Assembly: GCF_000379125.1 (NCBI RefSeq)
Contig: NZ_KB900626.1
Location: 3,110,667-3,174,666, forward strand
Source of the DNA: Methylosinus sp. LW4
Lineage (GTDB): Bacteria > Pseudomonadota > Alphaproteobacteria > Rhizobiales > Beijerinckiaceae
Length of the DNA stretch: 64,000 nt
Reading direction: 5' to 3'
Shown here piece by piece: positions 43,701-52,881 of this stretch. Within the stretch, counting starts at the first letter, position 1. The number at the start of each line of letters is the position of its first letter. The translations under genes were made by a program, and so were the position numbers. The notes under the pieces were generated by a model. That model saw only the letters and a list, made by a program, of their open reading frames with translations, did no database searches and was not told the DNA's origin.

Positions 43701-44861
43701 ATGTCTAAGGAAGCCAATCAGGATTTCGCGCGGCTGCGGGAGCAGGTCCGTCGCGCCGGATACGCCCGCAAGCTGACCGCCATCGGCATTGCCGAATGGC
43801 TGCTGTTCATCGCCCTGACGGCGGCGGGCGTTTCGCTCGTCATCGTCTCGGACATGCTCATCGTCAAGGCGATCGGCATGATTCTCGTCGCCTATGGCTG
43901 CATGGGCATGTCGACCAATGGCCACACCGCCTCGCATCATGCGATCAGCAACAGGCCGTGGGTCAACGAATTCATCATGTATTTCGACTTTCCGTTCTTC
44001 CTCGGCGTGTCGGGCAATTATTGGCGCCATAAGCATGTCGTCGTGCATCATCCCAATCCGAACGTCATCGGCGTGGACGACGACGCCGATCTGCTGCCGG
44101 TGTTCACGCTCAATGATCGCGACGTGAAGAAGGCCAGCGGTCTCGCGCGCTGGTGGTTCGAGCATCAGGGCTATTTCTTCCCCATCGTGCTGCTCGGCAA
44201 TTCCTTCGGCGTCGCCTTCAAGGGCTGGCGCTTCCTGATCCGCGAGCTGCGCGACGACGAGCGTCGCAACTGGCAGAGCTGGCTCGATCTCGCCTGCATG
44301 ATCGGACATTGGATCGTGTGGACGATCATTCCGATCTATTTCTTCGGCTTCGCCAATGTCGCGACCTTCTTCGTCGTGCAGATGTTCATGATGTCCTATG
44401 TCATGTTCGCGCTCTTTGCTCCGGCCCATTACCCGGAGGAGGCGATCCAGGTGACGAAGGATGCGACGCGCGACAATTATCTGATGCTGCAGACGGCGAC
44501 GGCGGTGAATTTCGAGACGGGTCCGATCGGCCGGCTGCTGTGCGGCGGCGTCGATTTCCAGATCGAGCATCACCTCTTCCCCTGGATCAGCCCGCGTCAC
44601 TATCCGCAGCTCGCGCCCATGCTGCGCCAGTTCTGCGAGGAGCACGGCTATCCCTATCGCTCGCAGGGCTGGGGGATCGCGACCTGGAAATCCGTCGTCA
44701 CCCTCTTCAAGCCGAAGAAGATCGAGGAGGAGTTCCCCGCGGTTGAAAACCTGCCGCTCGCCGCTCACTATCAGCAGCAGAGCAGAATTCGCCGCGAAGC
44801 CGAGGCGCCGCTCGCCAAAGCCGAAGCCGCGAGACTGCCCGAAGAGAGCGTGACCGCATGA
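43701..44861 (+). CDS. Membrane fatty acid desaturase
   Basis: A 386-residue integral membrane di-iron enzyme that inserts a double bond in acyl chains. The three histidine boxes are HTASHH, HKHVVVHH and QIEHHLFP, the last (QxxHH) typical of front-end/linoleoyl-CoA-type desaturases. Four membrane helices separate the boxes. It begins 30 bp after the methyltransferase gene with a GGGGG ribosome-binding site before ATG 43701, and overlaps the next hydrolase gene by four bases (ATGA). No fused cytochrome b5 domain is present. Confidence 0.93.
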   Translation: MSKEANQDFARLREQVRRAGYARKLTAIGIAEWLLFIALTAAGVSLVIVSDMLIVKAIGMILVAYGCMGMSTNGHTASHHAISNRPWVNEFIMYFDFPFFLGVSGNYWRHKHVVVHHPNPNVIGVDDDADLLPVFTLNDRDVKKASGLARWWFEHQGYFFPIVLLGNSFGVAFKGWRFLIRELRDDERRNWQSWLDLACMIGHWIVWTIIPIYFFGFANVATFFVVQMFMMSYVMFALFAPAHYPEEAIQVTKDATRDNYLMLQTATAVNFETGPIGRLLCGGVDFQIEHHLFPWISPRHYPQLAPMLRQFCEEHGYPYRSQGWGIATWKSVVTLFKPKKIEEEFPAVENLPLAAHYQQQSRIRREAEAPLAKAEAARLPEESVTA

Positions 44862-45712
44862 CGAGAGCCGGCGACGGCGCAGTCGAAACGATGACCATCG
44901 CCGCGAGAGACGGAGCGTCTCTCGCGGCGACGCTGTTCTCGCCCCCGAGCGGGGACGGACCAATGGTCGTCATCGCCGGCGCCATTGCGGTGAAGCAGAA
45001 ATTCTACGAGCGGCTGGCGCGCTTTCTCGCCGCGCGCGGATGCCGCGTTCTCACCTTCGATTATCGCGGCGTCGGCGCCTCCCGCCGCTTCGGCGCGCCC
45101 GGCGGCGGATTGCGCGCCTGGGGCGAGCAGGACCTCGCCGGAATCATCGACCATGCGGCGAGGCTCGCGCCGGCGGAGCCCTTGCGCGTCGTCTCGCACA
45201 GCGTCGGCGGGCAAATGGTCGGACTCGCCGACAACAACGACCGCATTCGCGCCATGCTGGCGGTCAGCACGCAGATCGGCGATTGGCGGCTGTGGCCGGC
45301 CCCGCGCAAATATGCGCTATGGCTGATGTGGCGCGCGCTGCTGCCGATCCCCGCCGCCCTGCTCGGCTATTTTCCGGCGGCGCGGCTCGGCCTCGGCGAG
45401 GATCTGCCCAAGGACGCCGCGCTGGAATGGGCGCGCTGGTGTCGCAGCGAGGCCTATTTCGTCGATGCGGCGGGCCGCCCCTTCCCCGGATGCTTCGACC
45501 GGTTCACGGGAGCGATTCGCGCGCTGACCATCGACGATGATTGGATGGCGCCGAAGCCGGCGGTGGAGGCGCTGCTGAAGCGCTACAGACGCGCCCATAT
45601 AGAGCCGCTGGCGATTCGCGCCGAGGGGCGGGGCATGGGCCATTTCGGCTTCTTCCGCGACCCCGGCCGGCCCTATTGGGACGATTGCGCGCGCTGGCTG
45701 CTGGAGAATTGA
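44858..45712 (+). CDS. Alpha/beta hydrolase
   Basis: A 284-residue serine hydrolase-fold protein. The nucleophile elbow is SHSVGGQ, the acid is in TIDDDWMAP and the histidine in GMGHFGFF, so a full triad is present. It resembles YheT/alpha-beta hydrolase proteins of unknown substrate. Its start codon overlaps the desaturase stop, so it likely acts in the same lipid-modification pathway. It converges on the small coiled-coil gene at 45724. Confidence 0.88.
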   Translation: MTRAGDGAVETMTIAARDGASLAATLFSPPSGDGPMVVIAGAIAVKQKFYERLARFLAARGCRVLTFDYRGVGASRRFGAPGGGLRAWGEQDLAGIIDHAARLAPAEPLRVVSHSVGGQMVGLADNNDRIRAMLAVSTQIGDWRLWPAPRKYALWLMWRALLPIPAALLGYFPAARLGLGEDLPKDAALEWARWCRSEAYFVDAAGRPFPGCFDRFTGAIRALTIDDDWMAPKPAVEALLKRYRRAHIEPLAIRAEGRGMGHFGFFRDPGRPYWDDCARWLLEN

Positions 45713-45723
45713 AGCGGAGGGCT

Positions 45724-46017
45724 TCAATGGCCTGCGGGCAGATAACGAATCGCCGCGAGGATGACGCCGACCGCGCCGACGATCAGGCCGCCGAGCTTCA
45801 CCGTCATGCGCAGCTCGACCTCACGAAGCTCTGCCCGCGTGGAGGCTATGTCGGCTTTCAGCTCGGCTTTGGCGGCCGCGAGATCGGATTTGGTGACGAG
45901 TTCCTGTCCCGTCGCCTCGGCGAACGCTTCGGCGGTCGCCTTGGCCTGTGCATGGGACACGCCCGCGGCCTCGAGCTTCTCGACGAATTTCAGAGTGTCG
46001 AAGACGACGGCTGTCAC
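45724..46017 (-). CDS. Small coiled-coil membrane protein (CCDC90/DUF1640-like)
   Basis: A 97-residue protein starting at GTG 46017 after AGAGGAA. It begins TAVVFDTLKFVEKLEAAGV, followed by a helical/coiled-coil region rich in Lys, Glu and Ala (residues 20-75) and a single C-terminal membrane helix (LGGLIVGAVGVILAAIRYL). This pattern matches DUF1640 proteins related to mitochondrial CCDC90/MCUR1, found widely in alphaproteobacteria; the function is not established. It is transcribed leftward, downstream of tRNA-Asp on the same strand. Confidence 0.85.
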   Translation of the reverse strand: MTAVVFDTLKFVEKLEAAGVSHAQAKATAEAFAEATGQELVTKSDLAAAKAELKADIASTRAELREVELRMTVKLGGLIVGAVGVILAAIRYLPAGH

Positions 46018-46106
46018 GGCTGTTCCTCTCGGGCGCGCACTCAATATGGCGTGGCTACGCTTTCGCGTCCAGCACGGACGAGATCGATCGGCCTGCGGAT
46101 TCGAAA

Positions 46107-46183
<77 letters not shown>

Positions 46184-46476
46184 GCGAGCGCGGCGCAACG
46201 CATTGCGCTAGCGAGAGGCGCCGAATAAGGCACGCGCCGGGCAAAGTCAAGAAGCCGGCTGCGGGATTTCTCTTGCGCGCCGCCCCTCGCGGAAAGGCGA
46301 CAAAACCGCGCAGCGACATTTCGGGGCTTCTGACTGCAGCCCGCCATGTGCTTTTTATGGCGAGATCGGAGCCTTCGGCGATCACGTACGGGCTTTAAGG
46401 ACTTTCGCGGTCATGAAGGCGAGGCCTTTCGAGGATAGTGTCCTCGAGGCCCGGCGCTTCGGGCGGGGAGAAACGC

Positions 46477-46647
46477 ATGTCGGCCCATTCGGCGACGCAT
46501 CGGCTCGGGCGAGAGATCGCCATCGCCCTCGCTCTCAAGATCGCGGCCCTCGCCCTGCTCTATTTCCTCTGCTTTCCCGCCTCGCAGCGGCCGCATGTCT
46601 CGCCGGCGGCTGTGGCGGAAAAGCTCTTCGCTCGCAACCGCGGCTGA
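46477..46647 (+). CDS. cydP: CydP-like small subunit of cytochrome bd oxidase
   Basis: A 56-residue single-span membrane protein with the HRLGREIAIALALKIAALALLYFLCF sequence type found in CydP proteins, encoded immediately upstream of cydA. The ribosome-binding site is GGGGAG, six bp before ATG 46477. It ends 19 bp before cydA. Role in the oxidase is inferred from family and position. A stem with a small bulge (46423-46451) lies upstream in the leader. Confidence 0.85.
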   Translation: MSAHSATHRLGREIAIALALKIAALALLYFLCFPASQRPHVSPAAVAEKLFARNRG

Positions 46648-46666
46648 CAATCCTTTCACGGAGCGC

Positions 46667-48232
46667 ATGATGTTCGAGCTCGACGTGGTGACGCTTTCAA
46701 GACTGCAATTCGCGCTGACCGCCCTCTACCACTTCCTCTTCGTGCCGCTGACGCTCGGCCTTTCGATCCTCCTCGCCATAATGGAGAGCGTCTTCGTGAT
46801 GACCGGCCGCACCATATGGCGCGACGCGGTCAAATTCTGGGGCACGCTGTTCGGAATCAATTTCGCGATGGGCGTCGCCACCGGCGTCACCATGGAGTTC
46901 CAGTTCGGAACCAACTGGTCCTACTACTCGCATTATGTGGGCGATATTTTCGGCGCGCCGCTGGCGATCGAAGGGCTGATGGCCTTCTTCCTCGAGGCGT
47001 CCTTCGTCGGCCTCTTCTTCTTCGGCTGGAATAGGCTGAGCCCGGTGGCGCATCTCGCCGTCACCTGGCTCGTCGCTCTCGGCGCCAATTTCTCGGCGTT
47101 GTGGATTCTCATCGCCAATAGCTGGATGCTCAATCCGGTCGGGGCGGCGTTCAATCCGCAAACCTTGCGCATGGAGCTCACCTCCTTCTCGGAAGTGTTC
47201 TTCAACCCGGTCGCGCAATCGAAATTCGTGCACACCGTCAGCGCCGGCTATGTGACCGGCGCGATGTTCGTGCTCTCCATCTCGGCCTATTATCTGCTCT
47301 ACAAGCGCGAGCATCGCGAGATCGCGCGGCGCTCCGCCAATGTGGCGGCGAGCTTCGGCCTCGCCTCGGCGCTCTCCGTCGTCGTGCTCGGCGACGAGAG
47401 CGGCTATACGGCGAGCTTCAACCAGAAAATGAAGATCGCGGCGATCGAGGCCATGTGGGAGACGGAGCCGGCGCCGGCCTCCTTCACCCTCTTCGGCATT
47501 CCCGATGTGAAGCAGCAGACGACGCATTTGAAGATCGAGGTGCCCTATCTCCTCGGCCTCATCGCGACGCGCTCGCTGGACACGCCGGTCGAGGGCATAA
47601 AATCGCTGGTCGAGAAGTCGGAGACGCGCATTCGCGCCGGAATGCCCGCCTATGAATGGCTGGCCGCGCGTCCCGACGGACCCAGCGCCGCCATCCCCGC
47701 AGAGCTCGAGCCTGCCTTCAAGGACCTCGGCCATTCGCTGCTGCTGAAGCGGTTCCGGCCCGATATCGAGAACGCCACCGAAGAGCAGGTCCATGAGGCG
47801 GCGCTCACCACCATCCCCAATGTGCCAGTGCTGTTCTGGGCCTTCCGCATCATGGTGGCGCTGGGCTTTTATTTCATCTTCCTGTTCGCGGCCGCCTTCC
47901 TCGTGGCGAGCCGACGGCGCTTGCGTGACAATCCCTGGCTCTTGAAGCTCGCCTTCTACAGCCTGCCGCTGCCCTGGATCGCGGCCGAGCTCGGCTGGAT
48001 CGTCGCCGAATATGGCCGCCAGCCCTGGATCATCGACAGCGTGCTGCCGACCTTCCTCGGCGCCTCCAATGTGCCGGCCTATAATGTTCTGCTCAGCCTC
48101 GGCGGCTTCGTGCTGTTCTACAGCGCGCTGGCCATCGTCGAAGTGTGGCTGATGCTGAAATACATCCGCCTCGGCCCGACCATCGAGCCCTTCCCGCGTG
48201 AGGCGCCGGAGCGGCCGTTCCAAATCGCGTGA
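46667..48232 (+). CDS. cydA: Cytochrome bd ubiquinol oxidase subunit I
   Basis: A 521-residue haem-bearing subunit of the high-affinity quinol oxidase. Visible family features are His22 in LTALYHFLFVPLT (haem d/b595 ligand position), HTVSAGYVTGA (haem b558 His), FRIMVALGF (haem b558 Met) and GWIVAEYGRQPW. The long Q-loop (about 250-400) and length match the E. coli type. Start ATG 46667 (MMFELDVVTLSRLQFAL) fits the family N-terminus. Expressed as part of cydP-cydA-cydB-cydX; expected to be used under low oxygen. Confidence 0.96.
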   Translation: MMFELDVVTLSRLQFALTALYHFLFVPLTLGLSILLAIMESVFVMTGRTIWRDAVKFWGTLFGINFAMGVATGVTMEFQFGTNWSYYSHYVGDIFGAPLAIEGLMAFFLEASFVGLFFFGWNRLSPVAHLAVTWLVALGANFSALWILIANSWMLNPVGAAFNPQTLRMELTSFSEVFFNPVAQSKFVHTVSAGYVTGAMFVLSISAYYLLYKREHREIARRSANVAASFGLASALSVVVLGDESGYTASFNQKMKIAAIEAMWETEPAPASFTLFGIPDVKQQTTHLKIEVPYLLGLIATRSLDTPVEGIKSLVEKSETRIRAGMPAYEWLAARPDGPSAAIPAELEPAFKDLGHSLLLKRFRPDIENATEEQVHEAALTTIPNVPVLFWAFRIMVALGFYFIFLFAAAFLVASRRRLRDNPWLLKLAFYSLPLPWIAAELGWIVAEYGRQPWIIDSVLPTFLGASNVPAYNVLLSLGGFVLFYSALAIVEVWLMLKYIRLGPTIEPFPREAPERPFQIA

Positions 48233-48240
48233 TCCGCTTC

Positions 48241-48366
48241 CACCCTCCCCTTCAGGGGGAGGGTCGGCCTGCGCAAGCAGGCCGGGGTGGGGTGAGCCCG
48301 AGACCGGGGACGTCACCCCACCCGCCCGCCTTCGGCGGTCGACCTCCCCCCTCGAGGGGGAGGTGG
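48241..48366. repeat. Dispersed palindromic repeat within the cyd operon, copy A
   Basis: This 126-bp element fills most of the gap between cydA and cydB. It starts with CACCCTCCCC-TTCA-GGGGGAGGGT and ends with ACCTCCCCC-CTCGA-GGGGGAGGTGG, with a small hairpin (CCTGCGCAAGCAGG) between. A second copy with the same end sequences occurs at 61897-62026, showing it is a repeat family. Confidence 0.75.
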
Positions 48367-48412
48367 GCGCGCACACTTTTTGATCGTCTTCCTCATCGAG
48401 GAGATTCCCGAC

Positions 48413-49552
48413 ATGATCGATTACGGAATTCTGCGGCTCGTCTGGTGGGCCTTGCTCGGAACGCTGCTCATCGGATTTGCGATCGCCGACGGCTTCGATC
48501 TCGGCGTCGCCGTGCTCCATCCCTTCGTCGCGCGCAGAGACGGCGAGCGCCGGCAGACGCTCAATGTCATCGGCCCGGTGTGGGAGGGCAATCAGGTCTG
48601 GCTGATTCTCGGCGGCGGCGCGATCTTCGCCGCCTTTCCGGCGCTCTACGCCGTCTCCTTCTCGGGCTTCTATCTGGCGATGTTCCTCGTCCTGCTCGGC
48701 CTCATTCTGCGGCCGGCGGCGATCGTCTATCGCAGCAAGGTGGAGACGCCCGGCTGGCGGCGCGCCTGGGACTGGATTTTCTTCGCCTCCGGCTTCGCGC
48801 CGGCGCTTCTCTTCGGCGTCGCCTTCGGCAATGTCCTGCTCGGCGCGCCCTTCCGCTTCGACGACGAGTTGAACGTGATCTACGAGGGCGATCTCTTCGG
48901 CCTGCTGACGCCCTTCGCTCTGCTCGCGGGCCTCGTCAGCCTCGCCATGATAACGCTGCAGGGCGCCGCCTGGCTCGCCGCCAAGACGCAAGGCCCGGTG
49001 GCCTTTCGCGCCAAGCTGGCCGGCTGGCTGGCGGCGATCGTGCTGCTCGCCGCCTTCACTTACGCCGGCTATTGGGGCGCGCAGAATATCGACGGCTATG
49101 TGCTGACGAGCGCCGTCGATCCCTCCGGCCCCTCCAATCCTCTGGCCAAGACCGTCGTGCGCGAGGCCGGCGCCTGGCGGGCCGCCTATGAGGCGCGCCC
49201 CTGGACGCTGGCCGCGCCCGCCCTCACCTATTTCGGCGTCATCGTCGCCGTGCTGGCGCTCGCCCTTTCGGCGCCGATCGTGGCCTTCATCGGCTCGAGC
49301 CTCGCCACCGCCGGCGTCATCGCCACGGCGGGCCTCACCCTCTTTCCCTTTCTGCTGCCCTCCTCGCTCGATCCCAATCACAGCCTGACCCTGTGGGACG
49401 CCTCCTCGAGCCGCCACACATTGACGCTGATGCTGGGGGCGGTCGTCGTCTTCCTGCCGATCGTGCTCGCCTATACGGCCTGGATCTATCATGCGCTGCG
49501 CGGGCAGGTGACGGAGGCGACCGTGGGGGACAAGGAAAATTATCCCTACTGA
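48413..49552 (+). CDS. cydB: Cytochrome bd ubiquinol oxidase subunit II
   Basis: A 379-residue membrane subunit with eight to nine helices. It begins [16 protein letters not shown] and has the conserved [15 protein letters not shown] and [12 protein letters not shown] blocks and the [18 protein letters not shown] region near the end. Start ATG 48413 has GAGGAG eight bp upstream; the longer frame from 48380 is not favoured. It lacks haem ligands, as in known CydB. It is followed by cydX. Confidence 0.96.
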   Translation: MIDYGILRLVWWALLGTLLIGFAIADGFDLGVAVLHPFVARRDGERRQTLNVIGPVWEGNQVWLILGGGAIFAAFPALYAVSFSGFYLAMFLVLLGLILRPAAIVYRSKVETPGWRRAWDWIFFASGFAPALLFGVAFGNVLLGAPFRFDDELNVIYEGDLFGLLTPFALLAGLVSLAMITLQGAAWLAAKTQGPVAFRAKLAGWLAAIVLLAAFTYAGYWGAQNIDGYVLTSAVDPSGPSNPLAKTVVREAGAWRAAYEARPWTLAAPALTYFGVIVAVLALALSAPIVAFIGSSLATAGVIATAGLTLFPFLLPSSLDPNHSLTLWDASSSRHTLTLMLGAVVVFLPIVLAYTAWIYHALRGQVTEATVGDKENYPY

Positions 49553-49586
49553 CCGCAATTTCCCCTATCGCGCAAAGGAGAGCGCC

Positions 49587-49688
49587 ATGTGGTATTTTTC
49601 CTGGATTCTCGGCCTCGGCCTCGCCTGCGCCTTCGGCATCATCAACGCCATGTGGCTGGAGCTCGAGGAGTATAGTGAGGAAAAGTGA
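49587..49688 (+). CDS. cydX: CydX small subunit of cytochrome bd oxidase
   Basis: A 33-residue single-span protein beginning MWYFSWILGLGLACAFGIIN and continuing MWLELEEYSEE, matching CydX/YbgT. It lies 34 bp after cydB with AAAGGAGA ribosome-binding site before ATG 49587. CydX stabilises the haem environment of the oxidase in E. coli. Too short for standard gene prediction but clearly real. Confidence 0.93.
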   Translation: MWYFSWILGLGLACAFGIINAMWLELEEYSEEK

Positions 49689-49764
49689 CGGACCAGCGGG
49701 CCGAGCGCCTTGACGGGTCGACGGCTTTCGCCTAGGAACCCCACCTTCATCACTTCGGCCTCGC

Positions 49765-49790
49765 GCTCCGTTCCTCAGCGGGAACGGAGC
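49765..49790 (+). terminator. Hairpin after the cyd operon
   Basis: A perfect 10-bp stem (49765-49774 with 49781-49790) with a six-base loop lies 77 bp past cydX. The following sequence is only mildly T-rich, so termination is likely but unproven. A further GCCCGC/GCGGGC stem preceded by AAAAAA lies at 49807-49839, and would be a minus-strand terminator or a leader structure of rpsM. Confidence 0.4.
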
Positions 49791-49886
49791 CGTTGTCGTA
49801 TAAAAAAGCCCGCAGGGGCCGGCCTCCACCGGACGCGGGCATAATCGGCGAGCCTCGAGCTCGCCCCCACATGGAGAGACGAGAAA

Positions 49887-50255
49887 ATGGCCCGTATAGC
49901 CGGCGTCAACATTCCGACCAACAAGCGCGTCGTCATCGCTCTGCAGTATATCCATGGAATCGGGCCGAAAAAGGCGCAGGAGATCATCGAGAAGGTGAAC
50001 ATCCCCGCCGAGCGTCGCGTCGCTCAGCTGACCGACGCCGAAGTGCTGCAGATCCGCGAGACGATCGACCGCGACTATCTGGTCGAAGGCGACCTTCGCC
50101 GCGAGGTGGCGATCAACATCAAGCGCCTGATGGACCTCGGCTGCTATCGCGGCCTGCGCCATCGTCGCCAGCTGCCGGTGCGCGGCCAGCGCACCCACAC
50201 CAACGCCCGCACCCGCAAGGGCAAGGCGAAGCCGATCGCCGGCAAGAAGAAGTAA
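49887..50255 (+). CDS. rpsM: 30S ribosomal protein S13
   Basis: A 122-residue S13, complete, beginning [20 protein letters not shown] and containing the C-terminal [13 protein letters not shown] tail that contacts tRNA in the P site. It starts the rpsM-rpsK-rpoA-rplQ block, the usual end of the alpha operon; the preceding secY/adk genes are not in the window because the cyd operon adjoins, so this block may have its own promoter. Confidence 0.98.
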   Translation: MARIAGVNIPTNKRVVIALQYIHGIGPKKAQEIIEKVNIPAERRVAQLTDAEVLQIRETIDRDYLVEGDLRREVAINIKRLMDLGCYRGLRHRRQLPVRGQRTHTNARTRKGKAKPIAGKKK

Positions 50256-50378
50256 TCGGCTTACGTGTCGCGGGCTCGCCCGCGACGATCACCTGGGCGC
50301 GGAGCGACGAGCGCTTCCGCCCGCATCGAGCCCTAGCGCCCGGCATTACGGGCGCGTCCGAAGGACGAGAAAGAGACT

Positions 50379-50768
50379 ATGGCAAAAGAGACCACCCGCG
50401 TTCGCCGCAGGGAGCGCAAGAACATCGTTTCCGGCGTCGCGCATGTGAATTCGACGTTCAACAACACGATGATCACCATCACCGACGCGCAGGGCAACAC
50501 CGTGTCCTGGTCGTCCGCCGGCACGATGGGCTTCAAGGGCTCGCGCAAATCGACTCCCTACGCCGCGCAGATGGCCGCCGAGGACGCGGCCCGCAAGGCT
50601 GGCGAGCATGGCGTTCGCACCCTCGAGGTCGAGGTTTCCGGGCCGGGCTCCGGTCGTGAATCGGCGCTGCGCGCGCTGCAGGCCGCGGGCTTCACCGTGA
50701 CCTCCATCCGCGACGTGACGCCCATTCCGCACAATGGCTGCCGCCCGCGCAAGCGCCGCCGCGTCTGA
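50379..50768 (+). CDS. rpsK: 30S ribosomal protein S11
   Basis: A 129-residue S11 with the typical [18 protein letters not shown] core and [16 protein letters not shown]-terminus. It binds the platform of the small subunit. A 123-bp gap after rpsM contains no gene. Coupled by position to rpoA. Confidence 0.98.
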   Translation: MAKETTRVRRRERKNIVSGVAHVNSTFNNTMITITDAQGNTVSWSSAGTMGFKGSRKSTPYAAQMAAEDAARKAGEHGVRTLEVEVSGPGSGRESALRALQAAGFTVTSIRDVTPIPHNGCRPRKRRRV

Positions 50769-50857
50769 CGAGACCTGTTTCATCGAGACGAATTGCGACG
50801 GGGTCTCGCGCCGCAGGCGCGCGGGACCCGGCCGAGAGCTGAAGGAAAGGCGCCACA

Positions 50858-51877
50858 GTGAGCATCCAGAAGAACTGGCAGGAACTCATCAAGCCCAGCA
50901 AGCTCGAGGTGACGGCGGGCTATGATCCGCGCCGCATCGCGGTGGCCGTCGCTTCGCCGCTCGAGCGCGGCTTCGGCTTGACATTGGGCAATGCGCTGCG
51001 TCGCATTCTGCTCTCCTCCCTGCAGGGCGCGGCGATCACCTCCATCCACATCGACGGCGTGCTGCACGAATTCTCGTCGATCCCGGGCGTGCGTGAGGAC
51101 GTCACCGACATTGTCCTCAACATCAAGGACATCGCCATCAAATACAGCGGCGAGGGCGTGAAGCGCCTGACGCTGAAGAAGCAGGGACCGGGGCCGGTCA
51201 CGGCCGGCGACATCCAGGCCACCGGCGATCTCCAGATCCTCAATCCCGATCTCGTCATCTGCACGCTGGACGAGGGCGCCGAGTTCCGGGTCGAATTCAC
51301 CGTCTCCACCGGCAAGGGCTATGTGCCGGCGGACCGCAACCGCGCCGAGGACGCGCCGATCGGCCTCATCCCGATCGACAGCCTCTACTCGCCGGTCAAG
51401 AAGGTGAGCTATCGCGTCGAGAACACCCGCGAGGGCCAGGAGCTCGACAAGGACAAGCTGACGCTGACGATCGAGACCAATGGCGCCATCTCGCCGGAAG
51501 ACGCGCTCGCCTATGCGGCGCGCATTCTGCAGGATCAGCTCTCTGTCTTCGTGAACTTCGAGGAGCCGCGCCGCGAGGAGGCCGCTCCGTCGATCCCGCA
51601 GCTCGCCTTCAACCCGGCGCTGCTGAAGAAGGTCGACGAGCTCGAGCTCTCGGTGCGCTCGGCCAACTGCCTGAAGAACGACAATATCGTCTATATCGGC
51701 GACCTCATCCAGAAGTCGGAGGCGGAAATGCTCCGCACCCCGAACTTCGGCCGCAAGTCCTTGAACGAGATCAAGGAAGTGCTGGCGCAGATGGGCCTGC
51801 ACCTCGGCATGGAAGTGCCCGGCTGGCCGCCGGAGAACATCGACGATCTCGCCAAGAGATTCGAAGAGCATTATTGA
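50858..51877 (+). CDS. rpoA: DNA-directed RNA polymerase alpha subunit
   Basis: A 339-residue alpha subunit. The N-terminal dimerisation domain contains [22 protein letters not shown], and the C-terminal domain has the [19 protein letters not shown] and [17 protein letters not shown] helices for activator and UP-element contact. It starts at GTG 50858 ([14 protein letters not shown]) after GAAGGAAAGG. Normal length for alphaproteobacteria. Confidence 0.98.
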   Translation: MSIQKNWQELIKPSKLEVTAGYDPRRIAVAVASPLERGFGLTLGNALRRILLSSLQGAAITSIHIDGVLHEFSSIPGVREDVTDIVLNIKDIAIKYSGEGVKRLTLKKQGPGPVTAGDIQATGDLQILNPDLVICTLDEGAEFRVEFTVSTGKGYVPADRNRAEDAPIGLIPIDSLYSPVKKVSYRVENTREGQELDKDKLTLTIETNGAISPEDALAYAARILQDQLSVFVNFEEPRREEAAPSIPQLAFNPALLKKVDELELSVRSANCLKNDNIVYIGDLIQKSEAEMLRTPNFGRKSLNEIKEVLAQMGLHLGMEVPGWPPENIDDLAKRFEEHY

Positions 51878-51881
51878 TCCG

Positions 51882-51995
51882 CCCTCTCCCTTCTCCCGCG
51901 TGCGGGAGAAGGTGTCGCGCGAATGCGCGACGGATGAGGGCCCTCACCCGACCCCGCTTCGCGGGCCCACCCTCTCCCGCAAAGCGGGAGAGGGA
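51882..51995. repeat. Palindromic CTCTCCCGC-type repeat between rpoA and rplQ
   Basis: The rpoA-rplQ gap holds two nested hairpins: CTCCCGC-gt-GCGGGAG near 51893-51908 and CCTCTCCCGC-aaa-GCGGGAGAGG at 51971-51993, joined by TCGCGCGAATGCGCGA. Similar blocks are at 10254-10389 and 63351-63375. They form part of the ribosomal operon messenger. Confidence 0.6.
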
Positions 51996-52051
51996 ATAAT
52001 GGAACGGCCGTTCCTTGGCACGGCGGCCGCTAAAATAACGGAGACGCCACA

Positions 52052-52468
52052 ATGTATCATCGTAACAAAAAGCGCCGCTTCGGCCGCACCCACGAGCATC
52101 GTCAGGCGATGTTCGTCAACATGGCCCAGGCGCTCATCAAGCATGAGCAGATCGTCACGACTCTGCCCAAGGCCAAGGATCTTCGCCCCATCGTCGAGAA
52201 GCTGGTGACGCTCGGCAAGCGCGGCGACCTCCACGCCCGCCGTCAGGCCATCTCCCGCCTGCGCGACGTCGATCTGGTCAAGAAGCTCTTCGACGTGCTC
52301 GGCCCGCGCTACAAGGAGCGCAATGGCGGCTACACGCGCGTGCTGAAGGCGGGCTTCCGCTATGGCGACAACGCCCCGCTCGCCGTGATCGAGTTCGTCG
52401 ACCGCGACGTGGACGCCAAGGGCCAGGATTCCGGCCCCGTCCAGACCGCGACGGAAGAAGCGGCGTAA
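52052..52468 (+). CDS. rplQ: 50S ribosomal protein L17
   Basis: A 138-residue L17, beginning [20 protein letters not shown]; the conserved [15 protein letters not shown] block is present. The C-terminal extension (about 15 residues, Gln/Glu-rich) is usual in Rhizobiales. It ends the alpha operon block. Confidence 0.98.
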   Translation: MYHRNKKRRFGRTHEHRQAMFVNMAQALIKHEQIVTTLPKAKDLRPIVEKLVTLGKRGDLHARRQAISRLRDVDLVKKLFDVLGPRYKERNGGYTRVLKAGFRYGDNAPLAVIEFVDRDVDAKGQDSGPVQTATEEAA

Positions 52469-52473
52469 CGCCG

Positions 52474-52881
52474 ATGCTCTCCGGCCCCGCGAGCGGAAGC
52501 GTTCTCGGCTGGCCGAAAATTCTGTTGAGATTAGAAGGGGCGGCGCTGATGGCGGCCGCCCTTTCTGCTTATTTCGGCCTCGGGGCCGATTGGCGCCTCC
52601 TGGCTTGGCTGTTCCTCTTCCCCGATCTGTCGATGGCTTTCTATCTCGCCGGCCCGCGCATCGGCGCCATCGCCTATAATAGCGCTCATACGACCATCAT
52701 CCCCTTCGCCGTCCTCGGCGCCGGCGTCGCTCTCGGCCAGGGATTGATGATCTCGATCGCGCTGATTCACCTCGCGCATATCGGCTTGGACCGAATGCTC
52801 GGCTTCGGCCTGAAATATGGAACCGCCTTCGGCGACACCCATCTCGGCCGCGTCGGGCGCCCGCCGGACCCGGAAGCTTGA
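52474..52881 (+). CDS. DUF4260 family membrane protein
   Basis: A 135-residue protein with three to four hydrophobic helices and the family blocks WLFLFPDLSMAFYLAGPRIGAIAYNSAHT and LIHLAHIGLDRMLGFGLKY. Function is unknown. It starts five bp after rplQ and overlaps the next gene start, so it may be carried at the tail of the ribosomal transcript. Confidence 0.85.
   Translation: MLSGPASGSVLGWPKILLRLEGAALMAAALSAYFGLGADWRLLAWLFLFPDLSMAFYLAGPRIGAIAYNSAHTTIIPFAVLGAGVALGQGLMISIALIHLAHIGLDRMLGFGLKYGTAFGDTHLGRVGRPPDPEA

Noticed and set aside
46697..49558. Antisense frame through cydA, the repeat and cydB
   Set aside because: It crosses two well identified genes and an intergenic repeat, with no domain of its own.
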